From Micrococcales bacterium UBA7469 (GTDB taxonomy: Bacteria > Actinomycetota > Actinomycetes > Actinomycetales > Microbacteriaceae): 12,807 bases of DNA. The position numbers and the translations under genes are program-made. Location: positions 1-12,807 of the forward strand of contig DLPB01000038.1 of NCBI GenBank assembly GCA_002479805.1, read 5' to 3'. Below are positions 1 to 6,675 of this stretch, piece after piece. The notes below the pieces were generated by a model. It searched no databases. It was not told the DNA's origin and worked only from the letters and a program-made list of their open reading frames with translations. The stretch's first letter is position 1. Every line of letters starts with the position of its first letter.

Positions 1-1520
1 TTTAGTTCACCGGCCGCGAAGCCCTCGGCGTGGATATAAGCCAGCTCCTTGAGCTTTAGCGCACCTTCCATCGCAATTGGAAAACCTACGTTTCGACCTA
101 GGAACAAAACCGACTTGGCGTTTGCGTACTCGCGACCAAGATCACGCATGCGATCAAGTGACTCCAAAACCTTCTTCACCTGACGCGGCAGCTTTAGTAG
201 CTCCTTACCCAAGTCCTTTAGATGCGACTCGGAGTGGGCCTTGCGCAACCAGCCAAGTGACAGCGCGACCAATAGCCCGGCTGTGATTTGAGCGGTGAAG
301 GCCTTAGTGGATGCAACCGCAACCTCGGGTCCGGCGTGAGTGTAGATAGTGGCATCGGACTCGCGAGCCAGGGTGGCACCCTGGGTGTTGCAGATGCTCA
401 GCACCTTTGCGCCCTGCTCCTTGGCGTAGCGAATTGCCATTAGCGTGTCCATGGTTTCACCGGACTGGCTGATCGCAAGGATCAGGGTGTTAGCGTCAAT
501 AATTGGGTCGCGATAGCGGAACTCGTGCGCCAGTTCAACGCTGACCGGAATCTTTGCCCACTTCTCGATCGCGTACTTGGCAACCTCGCCGGCATAGGCG
601 GCGGTGCCGCAAGCGGTGATGATGATGCGGTTGACTTCAGAGAGCTGCTCTAGGCCAGCAAATTCATCCAGCTTTACCCGACCATCAGAGTCAAGTCGGC
701 CCATCAAGGTGTCGCCAACTGCCTGCGGTTGGTCAGCAATCTCTTTGGCCATAAAGGATGGCCAGCCACCCTTTGAAGCGCTCGAGGCATCCCAGTCGAC
801 CGTGAACTCCTTGAGCTCAACCGGCTCGCCCTTGAAGGTCGATACCTTCACCGATGCACGACGCAGTTCTACGATTTGATCTTGCCCTACCGACACCGCA
901 CGCTTGGTGTGCTCGACAAAAGCTGCCACGTCGCTGCCCAGGAAGTTTTCATTCTCCCCCAAGCCAATAACCAGCGGTGAGTTACGACGAGCCGCCAATA
1001 TGAGATCTTTGTGATCCTCGTGAATGCAAAGCAGAGTGAATGCGCCGTGCAGGCGGTTCACCACCGATACAAAAGCACTCTTGAGGTCTTTGGTTTCGTC
1101 ATAGGCACGAGCCACCAGGTGAGCCGCAACCTCAGAGTCGGTCTCGGAGGAGAACTTCACGCCCTGCGCCAAAAGCTCTGCCTTCAGCTCCGAAAAATTC
1201 TCAATGATGCCGTTGTGAATTAGCGAAAGCTTTAGGTGCTCGCCACCGAGGTGCGGGTGAGCATTGCCGTCGGTTGGGGCTCCGTGGGTTGCCCAGCGAG
1301 TGTGGCCAATGCCGATGTGAGCATCGGATAGCGGAGAGTCTTTTAGGTCCTCAACCAAAACCTGAAGCTTGCCCGCACGCTTGCGAGTTTGCAGGCCCAA
1401 ATCTGGGTCAATTACAGAAATACCAGCGGAGTCATAGCCTCGATATTCCAGACGCTTGAGGCCTGATAGCAATACATCGAGTGTTGACCCCGGCCCTACA
1501 TAGCCGACGATTCCACACAT
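1..1520 (-). CDS. glmS: glucosamine-fructose-6-phosphate aminotransferase (isomerizing), 3' end cut by window edge
   Basis: GlmS converts fructose-6-phosphate and glutamine to glucosamine-6-phosphate, the entry step to UDP-GlcNAc and peptidoglycan, in the cytosol. The visible 506 codons begin MCGIVGYVGPG, so Cys2 can serve as the N-terminal glutaminase nucleophile after Met removal. The glutaminase domain (about 1-240) contains HTRWATHG (73-80) and HNGIIEN (102-108). The first SIS domain follows, with TACGTAAYAGE (302-312) and SQSGET (351-356). The second SIS domain begins near 465 and the window ends within EGFAAGEL (499-506). Family members are about 610 residues, so roughly the last 100 lie outside the window. 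The frame is open throughout. The start is supported by AGGAG three bases before ATG. It diverges from coaA with a 30-base gap. It acts one step before GlmM, encoded in the same window. Confidence 0.98.
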   Translation of the reverse strand, partial: MCGIVGYVGPGSTLDVLLSGLKRLEYRGYDSAGISVIDPDLGLQTRKRAGKLQVLVEDLKDSPLSDAHIGIGHTRWATHGAPTDGNAHPHLGGEHLKLSLIHNGIIENFSELKAELLAQGVKFSSETDSEVAAHLVARAYDETKDLKSAFVSVVNRLHGAFTLLCIHEDHKDLILAARRNSPLVIGLGENENFLGSDVAAFVEHTKRAVSVGQDQIVELRRASVKVSTFKGEPVELKEFTVDWDASSASKGGWPSFMAKEIADQPQAVGDTLMGRLDSDGRVKLDEFAGLEQLSEVNRIIITACGTAAYAGEVAKYAIEKWAKIPVSVELAHEFRYRDPIIDANTLILAISQSGETMDTLMAIRYAKEQGAKVLSICNTQGATLARESDATIYTHAGPEVAVASTKAFTAQITAGLLVALSLGWLRKAHSESHLKDLGKELLKLPRQVKKVLESLDRMRDLGREYANAKSVLFLGRNVGFPIAMEGALKLKELAYIHAEGFAAGEL

Positions 1521-1550
1521 GTCTCCTAATCTACGGCAGAATAGCCAGTT
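1521..1550. promoter_or_regulatory. 30-base divergent gap between glmS and coaA
   Basis: The gap holds the glmS Shine-Dalgarno (AGGAG on the minus strand) and nothing recognisable as a ribosome binding site for coaA. On the plus strand CAGAAT (1537-1542) matches the -10 consensus at four of six bases and ends 8 bases before the coaA ATG, which would place transcription start at or next to the start codon (a leaderless mRNA). No good -35 hexamer lies at the right distance, so this is a weak call. Any glmS promoter must lie inside the coaA coding region. Confidence 0.3.
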
Positions 1551-2498
1551 ATGAGCGCAGCACAGGGCCTGGGAGAGCTATCTCCCTATCTCGCAATTGA
1601 ACGCGATGATTGGGCCGAGCTTGGCAAAAACACCCAGCTGCCGCTGACCGAGCAGGAGCTTACAAACCTCAAGAGCCTCGGTGACTTTTTGGATATGAAA
1701 GAGGTCGAGGAGGTTTACCTCCCGGTCTCTCACCTGCTGTCGCTTTATGCCAATCAGACTCAGAAACTGCACTCCGCCTCCTCAAACTTTTTAGGCGAAA
1801 GATCCGCCAAAACCCCATTCATCATTGGGATCGCAGGATCGGTTGCGGTTGGAAAATCAACCGTTGCCAGGCTTCTAAAAGAACTCATGTCGCGCTGGGA
1901 GGGGACCCCCAAGGTTGAGCTTGTGACCACCGACGGCTTCCTTTACCCAAATGCTGAACTTGAACGTCGTGGCATTTTGGATCGCAAGGGCTTTCCCGAA
2001 AGCTATGACCGCAAGCGACTCCTAAAGTTTGTCAGCGACGTGAAGTCAGGTGTCGCCAGCGTCACCGCCCCGGTGTACTCACACCTCTCCTACGACATCG
2101 TTGAAGGAGAATTCGAAGAGGTCAATACCCCCGATGTGCTGATTCTCGAGGGCCTAAACGTGTTGCAACCCCCTGCCATTGGCCAAGAACTGGCGCTAAG
2201 TGATTTCTTCGACTTTACGATCTACATCGATGCCAATCCGCAGACCATTGCAAAGTGGTACCTGTCTCGCTTTCTGCAGCTCTGGACCAGCGCCTTCACA
2301 AATCCGCGCTCCTATTTCCACCCGCTGACTAAGCAGCTCAATCAGGAGCAGGCGATTGAACGGGCCGAGGGGTTTTGGAAGAACATCAACCTACCCAACC
2401 TGCGCGAAAACATCGAACCGACTCGGTCAAGGGCGAAGTTGGTCATGCAAAAAGGCGACGAACATCGAGTCCAGCAGGTTCTACTTAGGAAGATCTAG
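1551..2498 (+). CDS. coaA: pantothenate kinase, type I (prokaryotic)
   Basis: CoaA phosphorylates pantothenate with ATP, the first and usually feedback-controlled step of coenzyme A synthesis. The protein is 315 residues, the normal length for type I. The P-loop GSVAVGKS is at 96-103, followed by the substrate-side motifs TTDGFLYPN (126-134), GFPESYD (147-153), PVYSH (174-178) and ILEGLNVLQ (198-206); NPRSYFHPL (251-259) lies in the C-terminal part. It is the only plus-strand gene here, convergent with the NIPSNAP-like gene (tails overlap by 18 bases) and divergent from glmS. No Shine-Dalgarno is visible before the ATG, so it may be translated from a leaderless transcript. Adjacency of coaA, glmS and glmM is common in actinobacteria. 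Confidence 0.97.
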   Translation: MSAAQGLGELSPYLAIERDDWAELGKNTQLPLTEQELTNLKSLGDFLDMKEVEEVYLPVSHLLSLYANQTQKLHSASSNFLGERSAKTPFIIGIAGSVAVGKSTVARLLKELMSRWEGTPKVELVTTDGFLYPNAELERRGILDRKGFPESYDRKRLLKFVSDVKSGVASVTAPVYSHLSYDIVEGEFEEVNTPDVLILEGLNVLQPPAIGQELALSDFFDFTIYIDANPQTIAKWYLSRFLQLWTSAFTNPRSYFHPLTKQLNQEQAIERAEGFWKNINLPNLRENIEPTRSRAKLVMQKGDEHRVQQVLLRKI

Positions 2499-2789
2499 GG
2501 CTTCCACGAAGCTGATCTGCATCGAGTCGATGCACTTTGGGAAGGTTTCAAACGCCTTGGCCCGCTCGCTTGATGCGTTGTATTGCTCTTGAATCTTCAA
2601 AAATTCGGCTTGATCACCCTCAAGCGATACACACCAAACAAACTCATTCGCCTCGTGATCGATTAGCTGAAACTCGACTCGATATCCAAAGCCCTCGCGC
2701 ACCGGAATCAGTGTGCTGTGAAGCCAATCGGTGAAGCCAGGCATTGCCCCGGCGGCAATCTGGTAGCGACGAAGTTGGTAGGTGCGCAC
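2481..2789 (-). CDS. NIPSNAP family small protein
   Basis: A 102-residue protein starting with GTG. The pattern RTYQLRRYQI near the N terminus, the segment IPVREGFGYRVEF (28-40) and the segment NEFVWCVS (48-55) followed by a Tyr/Ser/Glu/Arg-rich helix resemble NIPSNAP-type proteins, which have a dimeric ferredoxin-like fold; their biochemical role in bacteria is not established. There is no signal peptide or membrane segment. Its GTG shares one base with the TAG stop of glmM (TAGTG) and no Shine-Dalgarno is visible, so it is probably translated by coupling to glmM. Its last 18 bases overlap the end of coaA on the other strand. The family call is from sequence pattern memory only; a link to cell-wall precursor synthesis is suggested only by position. 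Confidence 0.8.
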   Translation of the reverse strand: MRTYQLRRYQIAAGAMPGFTDWLHSTLIPVREGFGYRVEFQLIDHEANEFVWCVSLEGDQAEFLKIQEQYNASSERAKAFETFPKCIDSMQISFVEALDLPK

Positions 2790-4132
2790 TAAAGCCCAAG
2801 CCTGCGCTCAACAGCGAGTGCAATGCGCTCCGCCCAGCTCTGGGCGGTGCCCTGATCTTGTGCTTCAACCATGACGCGAACCAAAGACTCGGTGCCCGAG
2901 GCACGCAGTAGCACGCGGCCGTTGCCACCAAGTTCCGCCTCAGCAGCTGCCACTAGCTGGTTGAGCTCCTCATCGGAGCCAACCTTGGTCTTATCCACGC
3001 CGGGAACATTGATCAAAACTTGAGGGTAGTTCGGCATCACAGCGGCCAGCTCACGCAGCGTCTGACCCGAGGATGCCACCTTTGCTGCGATGTGAAGTCC
3101 GGTGAGTACACCGTCCCCGGTGGTTGCATACTGCGCAAAGATTACGTGACCGGACTGCTCGCCACCGAGCGAGTATCCACCCTCGCGCATTGCCTCGAGA
3201 ACATAGCGGTCACCGACACCGGTTTCAACAATGTCGATGCCTGCGCCGCGCATTGCGACCTTCAAACCAAGGTTGGACATCACGGTCGTGACCAGAGTGT
3301 TTCTGGCCAGAGAACCAGTCTCGCGAAGTGCGAGCGCCAAAATTGTCATGATGTGATCGCCATCCACAATCGCACCGGTGTGGTCTACCGCCAGGCAGCG
3401 GTCAGCATCGCCATCGTGGGCGATCCCCAGGTCGGCCTTGTGGCTTAGTACCGCGGCCTGCAAAGCTGAAAGGTGAGTTGAGCCATAACCTGAGTTGATG
3501 TTGTTGCCATCTGGATCGGCACCAATCACGATTACCTTGGCTCCGGCGTCCGAGAAAATCTGCGGAGAAATAGCACTGGCTGCTCCATGAGCGCAGTCCA
3601 ACACAATCTTGAGGCCATCCAGACGGTTTGGAAGCGTGCCCAGAAGGTGGACGATGTAGCGATCTTCGGCATCTGAGAATCTGGTGACACGACCCACTTC
3701 AGAGCCAATCGGCATCAAAGCCTGGCCCATTGCCTCGGCAATTTTGTCTTCGGTAGCATCCGCTAGCTTGTGGCCACCGCGCGCGAAGAACTTGATTCCA
3801 TTGTCTGGAGCTGAGTTGTGACTCGCGGAGATCATCACGCCAAAATCCGCATCGATGTCAGCGGTTAGGTAGGCGGCCGCTGGGGTTGGCACGACACCGG
3901 CGTCAAACACGTCAACGCCAGAGGATGCTAATCCAGCCGCCACGGCAGCCGAGATGAAGTCCGATGAGATTCGGGGGTCGTGAGCAATTACCGCACGAGG
4001 GCGATCGCCGCGTTTTCTAGCTTCTGCACCCAAAACCAAAGCAGCAGCCTGCGCCAAACGAAGCGAAAACTCTGCGGTGATTTCTTTGTTCGCGGTTCCA
4101 CGAACCCCGTCAGTGCCAAATAGCCTGCCCAT
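2789..4132 (-). CDS. glmM: phosphoglucosamine mutase
   Basis: GlmM interconverts glucosamine-6-phosphate and glucosamine-1-phosphate, between GlmS and GlmU on the path to UDP-GlcNAc. At 447 residues it has the usual length. The N terminus MGRLFGTDGVRG is typical. The phosphoserine loop is ISASHN (101-106), with Ser104 matching the catalytic serine of E. coli GlmM (Ser102). The Mg-binding loop DGDADR is at 240-245, the sugar-binding GGEQSGH at 323-329, and the phosphate-binding RASGTESLVRVM at 410-421. The residue after SASHN is Ser107 where Pro is usual; the rest of the loop (APDNGIKFF) is normal. It follows rpsI by 15 bases with only a weak ribosome binding site, so it is likely co-transcribed with rplM-rpsI, tying cell-wall precursor supply to ribosome synthesis. 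Confidence 0.98.
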   Translation of the reverse strand: MGRLFGTDGVRGTANKEITAEFSLRLAQAAALVLGAEARKRGDRPRAVIAHDPRISSDFISAAVAAGLASSGVDVFDAGVVPTPAAAYLTADIDADFGVMISASHNSAPDNGIKFFARGGHKLADATEDKIAEAMGQALMPIGSEVGRVTRFSDAEDRYIVHLLGTLPNRLDGLKIVLDCAHGAASAISPQIFSDAGAKVIVIGADPDGNNINSGYGSTHLSALQAAVLSHKADLGIAHDGDADRCLAVDHTGAIVDGDHIMTILALALRETGSLARNTLVTTVMSNLGLKVAMRGAGIDIVETGVGDRYVLEAMREGGYSLGGEQSGHVIFAQYATTGDGVLTGLHIAAKVASSGQTLRELAAVMPNYPQVLINVPGVDKTKVGSDEELNQLVAAAEAELGGNGRVLLRASGTESLVRVMVEAQDQGTAQSWAERIALAVERRLGL

Positions 4133-4147
4133 GGCAGAAGCGTATCT

Positions 4148-4627
4148 TTAGCGCTTAGAGAACTGAGAAGCCTTGCGGGCCTTCTTCAAACCGGCCTTCT
4201 TGCTCTCGATGATACGAGAGTCACGGCTTAGGAAGCCGGCCTTCTTCAAGGCAGCGCGGTTGTTGTCCTGGTCGATCTCGTTTAGTGCACGAGAGATACC
4301 TAGACGAAGAGCTCCAGCCTGTCCAGCAATACCGCCACCATCGATGCGAGCGATGACGTCATATGCGCCCTGTAGCTCTAGCACCTTGAATGGGTCGGTG
4401 ATTAGCTGCTGGTGCAACTTGTTTGGGAAGTAGTCCTCAAGGGTACGGGAGTTGACAGTGATCTTGCCGGTGCCTGGGATTAGGCGAACGCGAGCAACTG
4501 CCTCCTTGCGACGGCCAGTGCCGGCACCGTTCTGAGTCAGGTTGCCACGAGAGCGCACTGGCTTCTCTGGAGCACTCTCGGTGGTGTAAGAGGTTGCTAC
4601 CTCTTCTGCGACGATCTTCTCAGCCAA
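4148..4627 (-). CDS. rpsI: 30S ribosomal protein S9, TTG start
   Basis: S9 is a small-subunit head protein whose C-terminal tail reaches the P-site tRNA. The protein has 159 residues with no internal Met. Core motifs are GTGRRKEAVARVRL (36-49), FPNKLHQQL (67-75), GGGIAGQAGALRLGISRAL (97-115) and the conserved tail QFSKR (155-159). The first 35 residues are a polar extension not present in short S9 proteins. I chose the TTG at 4627 because AAGGA, overlapping the rplM stop (TAAGGAAT), lies a proper distance upstream and the next in-frame start would lie deep in rplM. The gap to rplM is 10 bases, so the two are translationally linked as in most bacteria. Confidence 0.96.
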   Translation of the reverse strand: MAEKIVAEEVATSYTTESAPEKPVRSRGNLTQNGAGTGRRKEAVARVRLIPGTGKITVNSRTLEDYFPNKLHQQLITDPFKVLELQGAYDVIARIDGGGIAGQAGALRLGISRALNEIDQDNNRAALKKAGFLSRDSRIIESKKAGLKKARKASQFSKR

Positions 4628-4637
4628 TTGGTATTCC

Positions 4638-5081
4638 TTACTGGGCAATCTGGTCAATGACGAATGGCTTTGGCTGCTGTGCAGCGTGAGGGTGTGCGGC
4701 ACCCTTGTAAACCTTTAGCTTGGAAAGCTGCTGGTCGCCGAGTGTGTTCTTTGGCAGCATGCCGCGGATTGCCTTCTCGACTGCGCGCTCTGGGTTCTTC
4801 TCCAAAAGCTCAGAGTAAGTGGTAGCGGTTAGACCACCTGGGTAACCAGAGTGACGGTAAGCCTTCTTCTGGGCCAACTTCGAACCGGTCAGTGCAACCT
4901 TGTCTGCGTTGATGATGATGACGAAGTCACCGTTGTCCATGTGAGCAGCGAAGGTTGGCTTGTGCTTTCCGCGCAGCAGTGCTGCGGCGTGAGAAGCAAG
5001 GCGACCCAAAACCACGTCAGTGGCGTCGATGACAAACCACTCGTGGGACAGCTCGCTGGCCTTAGGCGAATAAGTACGCAC
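4638..5081 (-). CDS. rplM: 50S ribosomal protein L13, GTG start
   Basis: L13 is an early-assembling 23S rRNA binding protein. The 147-residue length is standard. Recognisable segments are MRTYSPK at the N terminus, DATDVVLGRLAS (19-30), LRGKHKPTF (36-44), HSGYPGG (77-83) and PERAVEKAIRGMLPKN (97-112). The start is GTG, with AAGAGG nine bases upstream. It is first in the rplM-rpsI-glmM-NIPSNAP unit; a promoter and structured leader lie just upstream, between this gene and truA. Confidence 0.98.
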   Translation of the reverse strand: MRTYSPKASELSHEWFVIDATDVVLGRLASHAAALLRGKHKPTFAAHMDNGDFVIIINADKVALTGSKLAQKKAYRHSGYPGGLTATTYSELLEKNPERAVEKAIRGMLPKNTLGDQQLSKLKVYKGAAHPHAAQQPKPFVIDQIAQ

Positions 5082-5138
5082 GCTAAATTACCTCTTAGTT
5101 TCTTATGTGTGATTCCGCATGACTATCGCGGTTTCAAA

Positions 5139-5164
5139 CCCTTTCGGCAGAGCCGAACCAAGGG
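5139..5164 (-). other. hairpin at the 5' end of the predicted rplM leader
   Basis: On the transcript strand TTCGGC and GCCGAA (5157-5152 and 5148-5143) form a 6-base-pair stem around a 3-base loop. The flanking CCCT and AGGG can extend it across a 3-base bulge. The stem begins a few bases after the predicted transcription start, so it could cap the mRNA or form part of an autoregulatory leader. No T-run follows, so it does not look like an intrinsic terminator for truA. Confidence 0.45.
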
Positions 5165-5188
5165 CTAATTCTAGGGGACTAATTAGCC
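5163..5188. repeat. 8-base inverted repeat over the rplM promoter -10 box
   Basis: GGCTAATT (5163-5170) and AATTAGCC (5181-5188) are perfect inverted arms separated by 10 bases. The arrangement has operator-like spacing and covers the predicted -10 box and the promoter-proximal half of the spacer. If truA transcription reads through, the same bases would form an 8-pair RNA hairpin with a 10-base loop. Confidence 0.55.
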
Positions 5189-5197
5189 TCAGGTCAA
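5168..5197 (-). promoter_or_regulatory. predicted housekeeping-sigma promoter for rplM-rpsI-glmM
   Basis: Read on the minus strand, TTGACC (5197-5192) is followed after 18 bases by TAGAAT (5173-5168). Each hexamer matches the primary-sigma consensus at five of six positions. Transcription would start around 5160-5162, leaving a leader of about 80 bases before the rplM GTG. The -35 hexamer overlaps the truA TGA stop codon. Confidence 0.65.
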
Positions 5198-6057
5198 ACA
5201 GATATTTCCTCTGCGGTGCGCCTTCTTCTGGCGCGTTGAGCTTGTTCGGCTAAATTCTCATCGCTCGGGTAAGAAATTGCGTCCAAAGTCAGCCCTTTCG
5301 GGTCCACAACCTTCACTTTTGCCCCGCGTTTAGCCGATTCCTGCATCTGCTTGAGCTCTTCCAGGCTCTGGCGAGACTCGCCAACCGCAATCAATGATCC
5401 GACAATCGCTCGGACCATGTTGTGACAGAAGGCATCGGCTTCCAAGAAGACCTCGACTGAACTGTCCGCAAGCCGGGTCACTGTGAGAGTTCGCAGTTGG
5501 CGAATCGTGGTTGCGCCCTCGCGCGGCTTGCAGAATGCACCGAAATCCTTCAGGCCCGTAAGCAGCTCTGCTGCGCGTTGCATCAGGTCGATATCGAGCT
5601 CTTTTTTAAGGCTCAGCGCATACCTTGCGCGCTTCGGATTTGGTTTACACAATCCATCGGTGATCAGGTATTTGTAGCTACGTCCAATTGCAGAAAATCT
5701 CGCATCGAAACCATCGGCAGCCTCAGTAACACTGTGAACAGCGATATCTGCTGGCAACAAATTGTTTAGCCGGGTTGCCGATAGCGGAGTCCTGCCCAAA
5801 CGTTTGAGCTGAGCATCGGAGAGGTCAATGTGGCAAACCTGGTGATCGGCGTGCACTCCGGCATCGGTTCTGCCTGCCACGCGCATCCCGAAATCATTCT
5901 CGCTCGCACCAAAGATTTGCTCCAAAACGCCGAGCAAATCCCCCTGCACGGTCCTAAGCCCGGGCTGCTTAGCCCAGCCGTTGAAGTCGGTGCCGTCGTA
6001 GGCGAAGTCGATCCGAAAACGAGAAAACCCGCCGGCAAGACCAGCGGGTTCACTCAT
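5194..6057 (-). CDS. truA: tRNA pseudouridine synthase A
   Basis: TruA makes pseudouridine at positions 38-40 of the tRNA anticodon stem-loop. With the ATG at 6057 the protein has 287 residues. The catalytic motif RVAGRTDAGVHA is at 59-70 with Asp66 as the nucleophile. FAYDGTDFNGW (18-28), the RSYKYLI segment (126-132), DFGAFCKP (171-178) and AFCHNMVRAIVGSL (209-222) are typical of the family. The C terminus carries a short Arg-rich stretch (RARRRR, 275-280). A TTG two codons upstream (6063) keeps the frame, but it touches the Shine-Dalgarno, whereas AAGGA lies seven bases before the ATG. The Shine-Dalgarno overlaps the rplQ stop (TAAGGAAT), the same arrangement as at rplM-rpsI. The rplQ-truA order is common in actinobacteria. 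Confidence 0.97.
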   Translation of the reverse strand: MSEPAGLAGGFSRFRIDFAYDGTDFNGWAKQPGLRTVQGDLLGVLEQIFGASENDFGMRVAGRTDAGVHADHQVCHIDLSDAQLKRLGRTPLSATRLNNLLPADIAVHSVTEAADGFDARFSAIGRSYKYLITDGLCKPNPKRARYALSLKKELDIDLMQRAAELLTGLKDFGAFCKPREGATTIRQLRTLTVTRLADSSVEVFLEADAFCHNMVRAIVGSLIAVGESRQSLEELKQMQESAKRGAKVKVVDPKGLTLDAISYPSDENLAEQAQRARRRRTAEEISV

Positions 6058-6067
6058 TTGCAATTCC

Positions 6068-6649
6068 TTATTCAGCGGAAGATGCGTCTGCCTCTGCGGC
6101 CGCAGCCTCAGCTGCAGGAGCCTCCTCGGCTACCTCAGCTGCTGACGCCTCAGTCTCAACTGCTGCAGCCTCAGTTACAACTTCTTCAACTGCTGCCTCT
6201 TCAACAACCTCGTCTGCCGCGACAGCTGCTGCTGCGGTGGTAGCGATGTTGTTAGTCAGCTTGACCTTGTTGGACTTTGGCTTTGGGTTTACAGCCTCAA
6301 GCACTAGCTCGATTACTGCCATCGGGGCGTTGTCGCCCTTACGGTAGCCAAGCTTGGTGATGCGGGTGTAACCGCCTTGACGCTCTGCAACTAGCGGTGC
6401 GATCTCAGCGAATAGCTCGTGAACGACACCCTTGTCTAGAATCTGCTGCATTACGCGGCGACGAGCGTGTAGGTCTCCGCGCTTTGCGAAAGTCACTAGA
6501 CGCTCAGCCACTGGACGAAGGCGCTTGGCCTTGGTCTCGGTGGTAACGATGCGCTTGTGCTTGAACAGCGAGGTTGCCATGTTGTTGAGCATCAGACGCT
6601 CGTGGGCAGGACCGCCTCCGAGACGTGGGCCCTTAGTTGGGGTTGGCAT
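6068..6649 (-). CDS. rplQ: 50S ribosomal protein L17 with acidic C-terminal tail
   Basis: L17 binds 23S rRNA near the peptide exit tunnel. The conserved core occupies about residues 1-120: MPTPTKGPRLGGG, HERLMLNNMATSLFKH (16-31), TTETKAKRLRPVAERLVT (36-53), GYTRITKLGYRKGDNAPMA (93-111) and IELVLE. From about residue 135 to the end (193) there is a low-complexity tail of Ala, Glu and Val, with no Lys or Arg after residue 130 and strongly negative charge. Extended L17 tails occur in actinobacteria, but the tail should be disordered and its role is unknown. AAGGAG lies six bases before the ATG. It follows rpoA by 26 bases, as in most bacteria. Confidence 0.98.
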   Translation of the reverse strand: MPTPTKGPRLGGGPAHERLMLNNMATSLFKHKRIVTTETKAKRLRPVAERLVTFAKRGDLHARRRVMQQILDKGVVHELFAEIAPLVAERQGGYTRITKLGYRKGDNAPMAVIELVLEAVNPKPKSNKVKLTNNIATTAAAAVAADEVVEEAAVEEVVTEAAAVETEASAAEVAEEAPAAEAAAAEADASSAE

Positions 6650-6675
6650 TTCTTTCTCCTTGAGTTTCTAAGCGT

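Noticed and set aside
3020..3448. A 142-codon plus-strand open frame antisense to glmM
   Set aside because: No ribosome binding site, many Cys and His, no recognisable domain; glmM on the other strand is certain.
4628..4702. A longer rpsI starting inside rplM (184 residues)
   Set aside because: It would overlap rplM by more than 60 bases and lacks a ribosome binding site, whereas the TTG at 4627 has one at good spacing.
5103..5120. A six-codon upstream frame (MRNHT, then stop) in the rplM leader
   Set aside because: No Shine-Dalgarno and no pattern of regulatory codons; expected by chance in a leader of this length.
6058..6063. TTG start for truA at 6063
   Set aside because: It directly abuts AAGGAA, too close for initiation; the ATG at 6057 has seven bases of spacing.
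5830..6243. A 137-codon plus-strand open frame antisense to truA and the rplQ tail
   Set aside because: Its Leu/Pro/Gln-rich end is simply the reverse complement of the Ala/Glu tail of L17.
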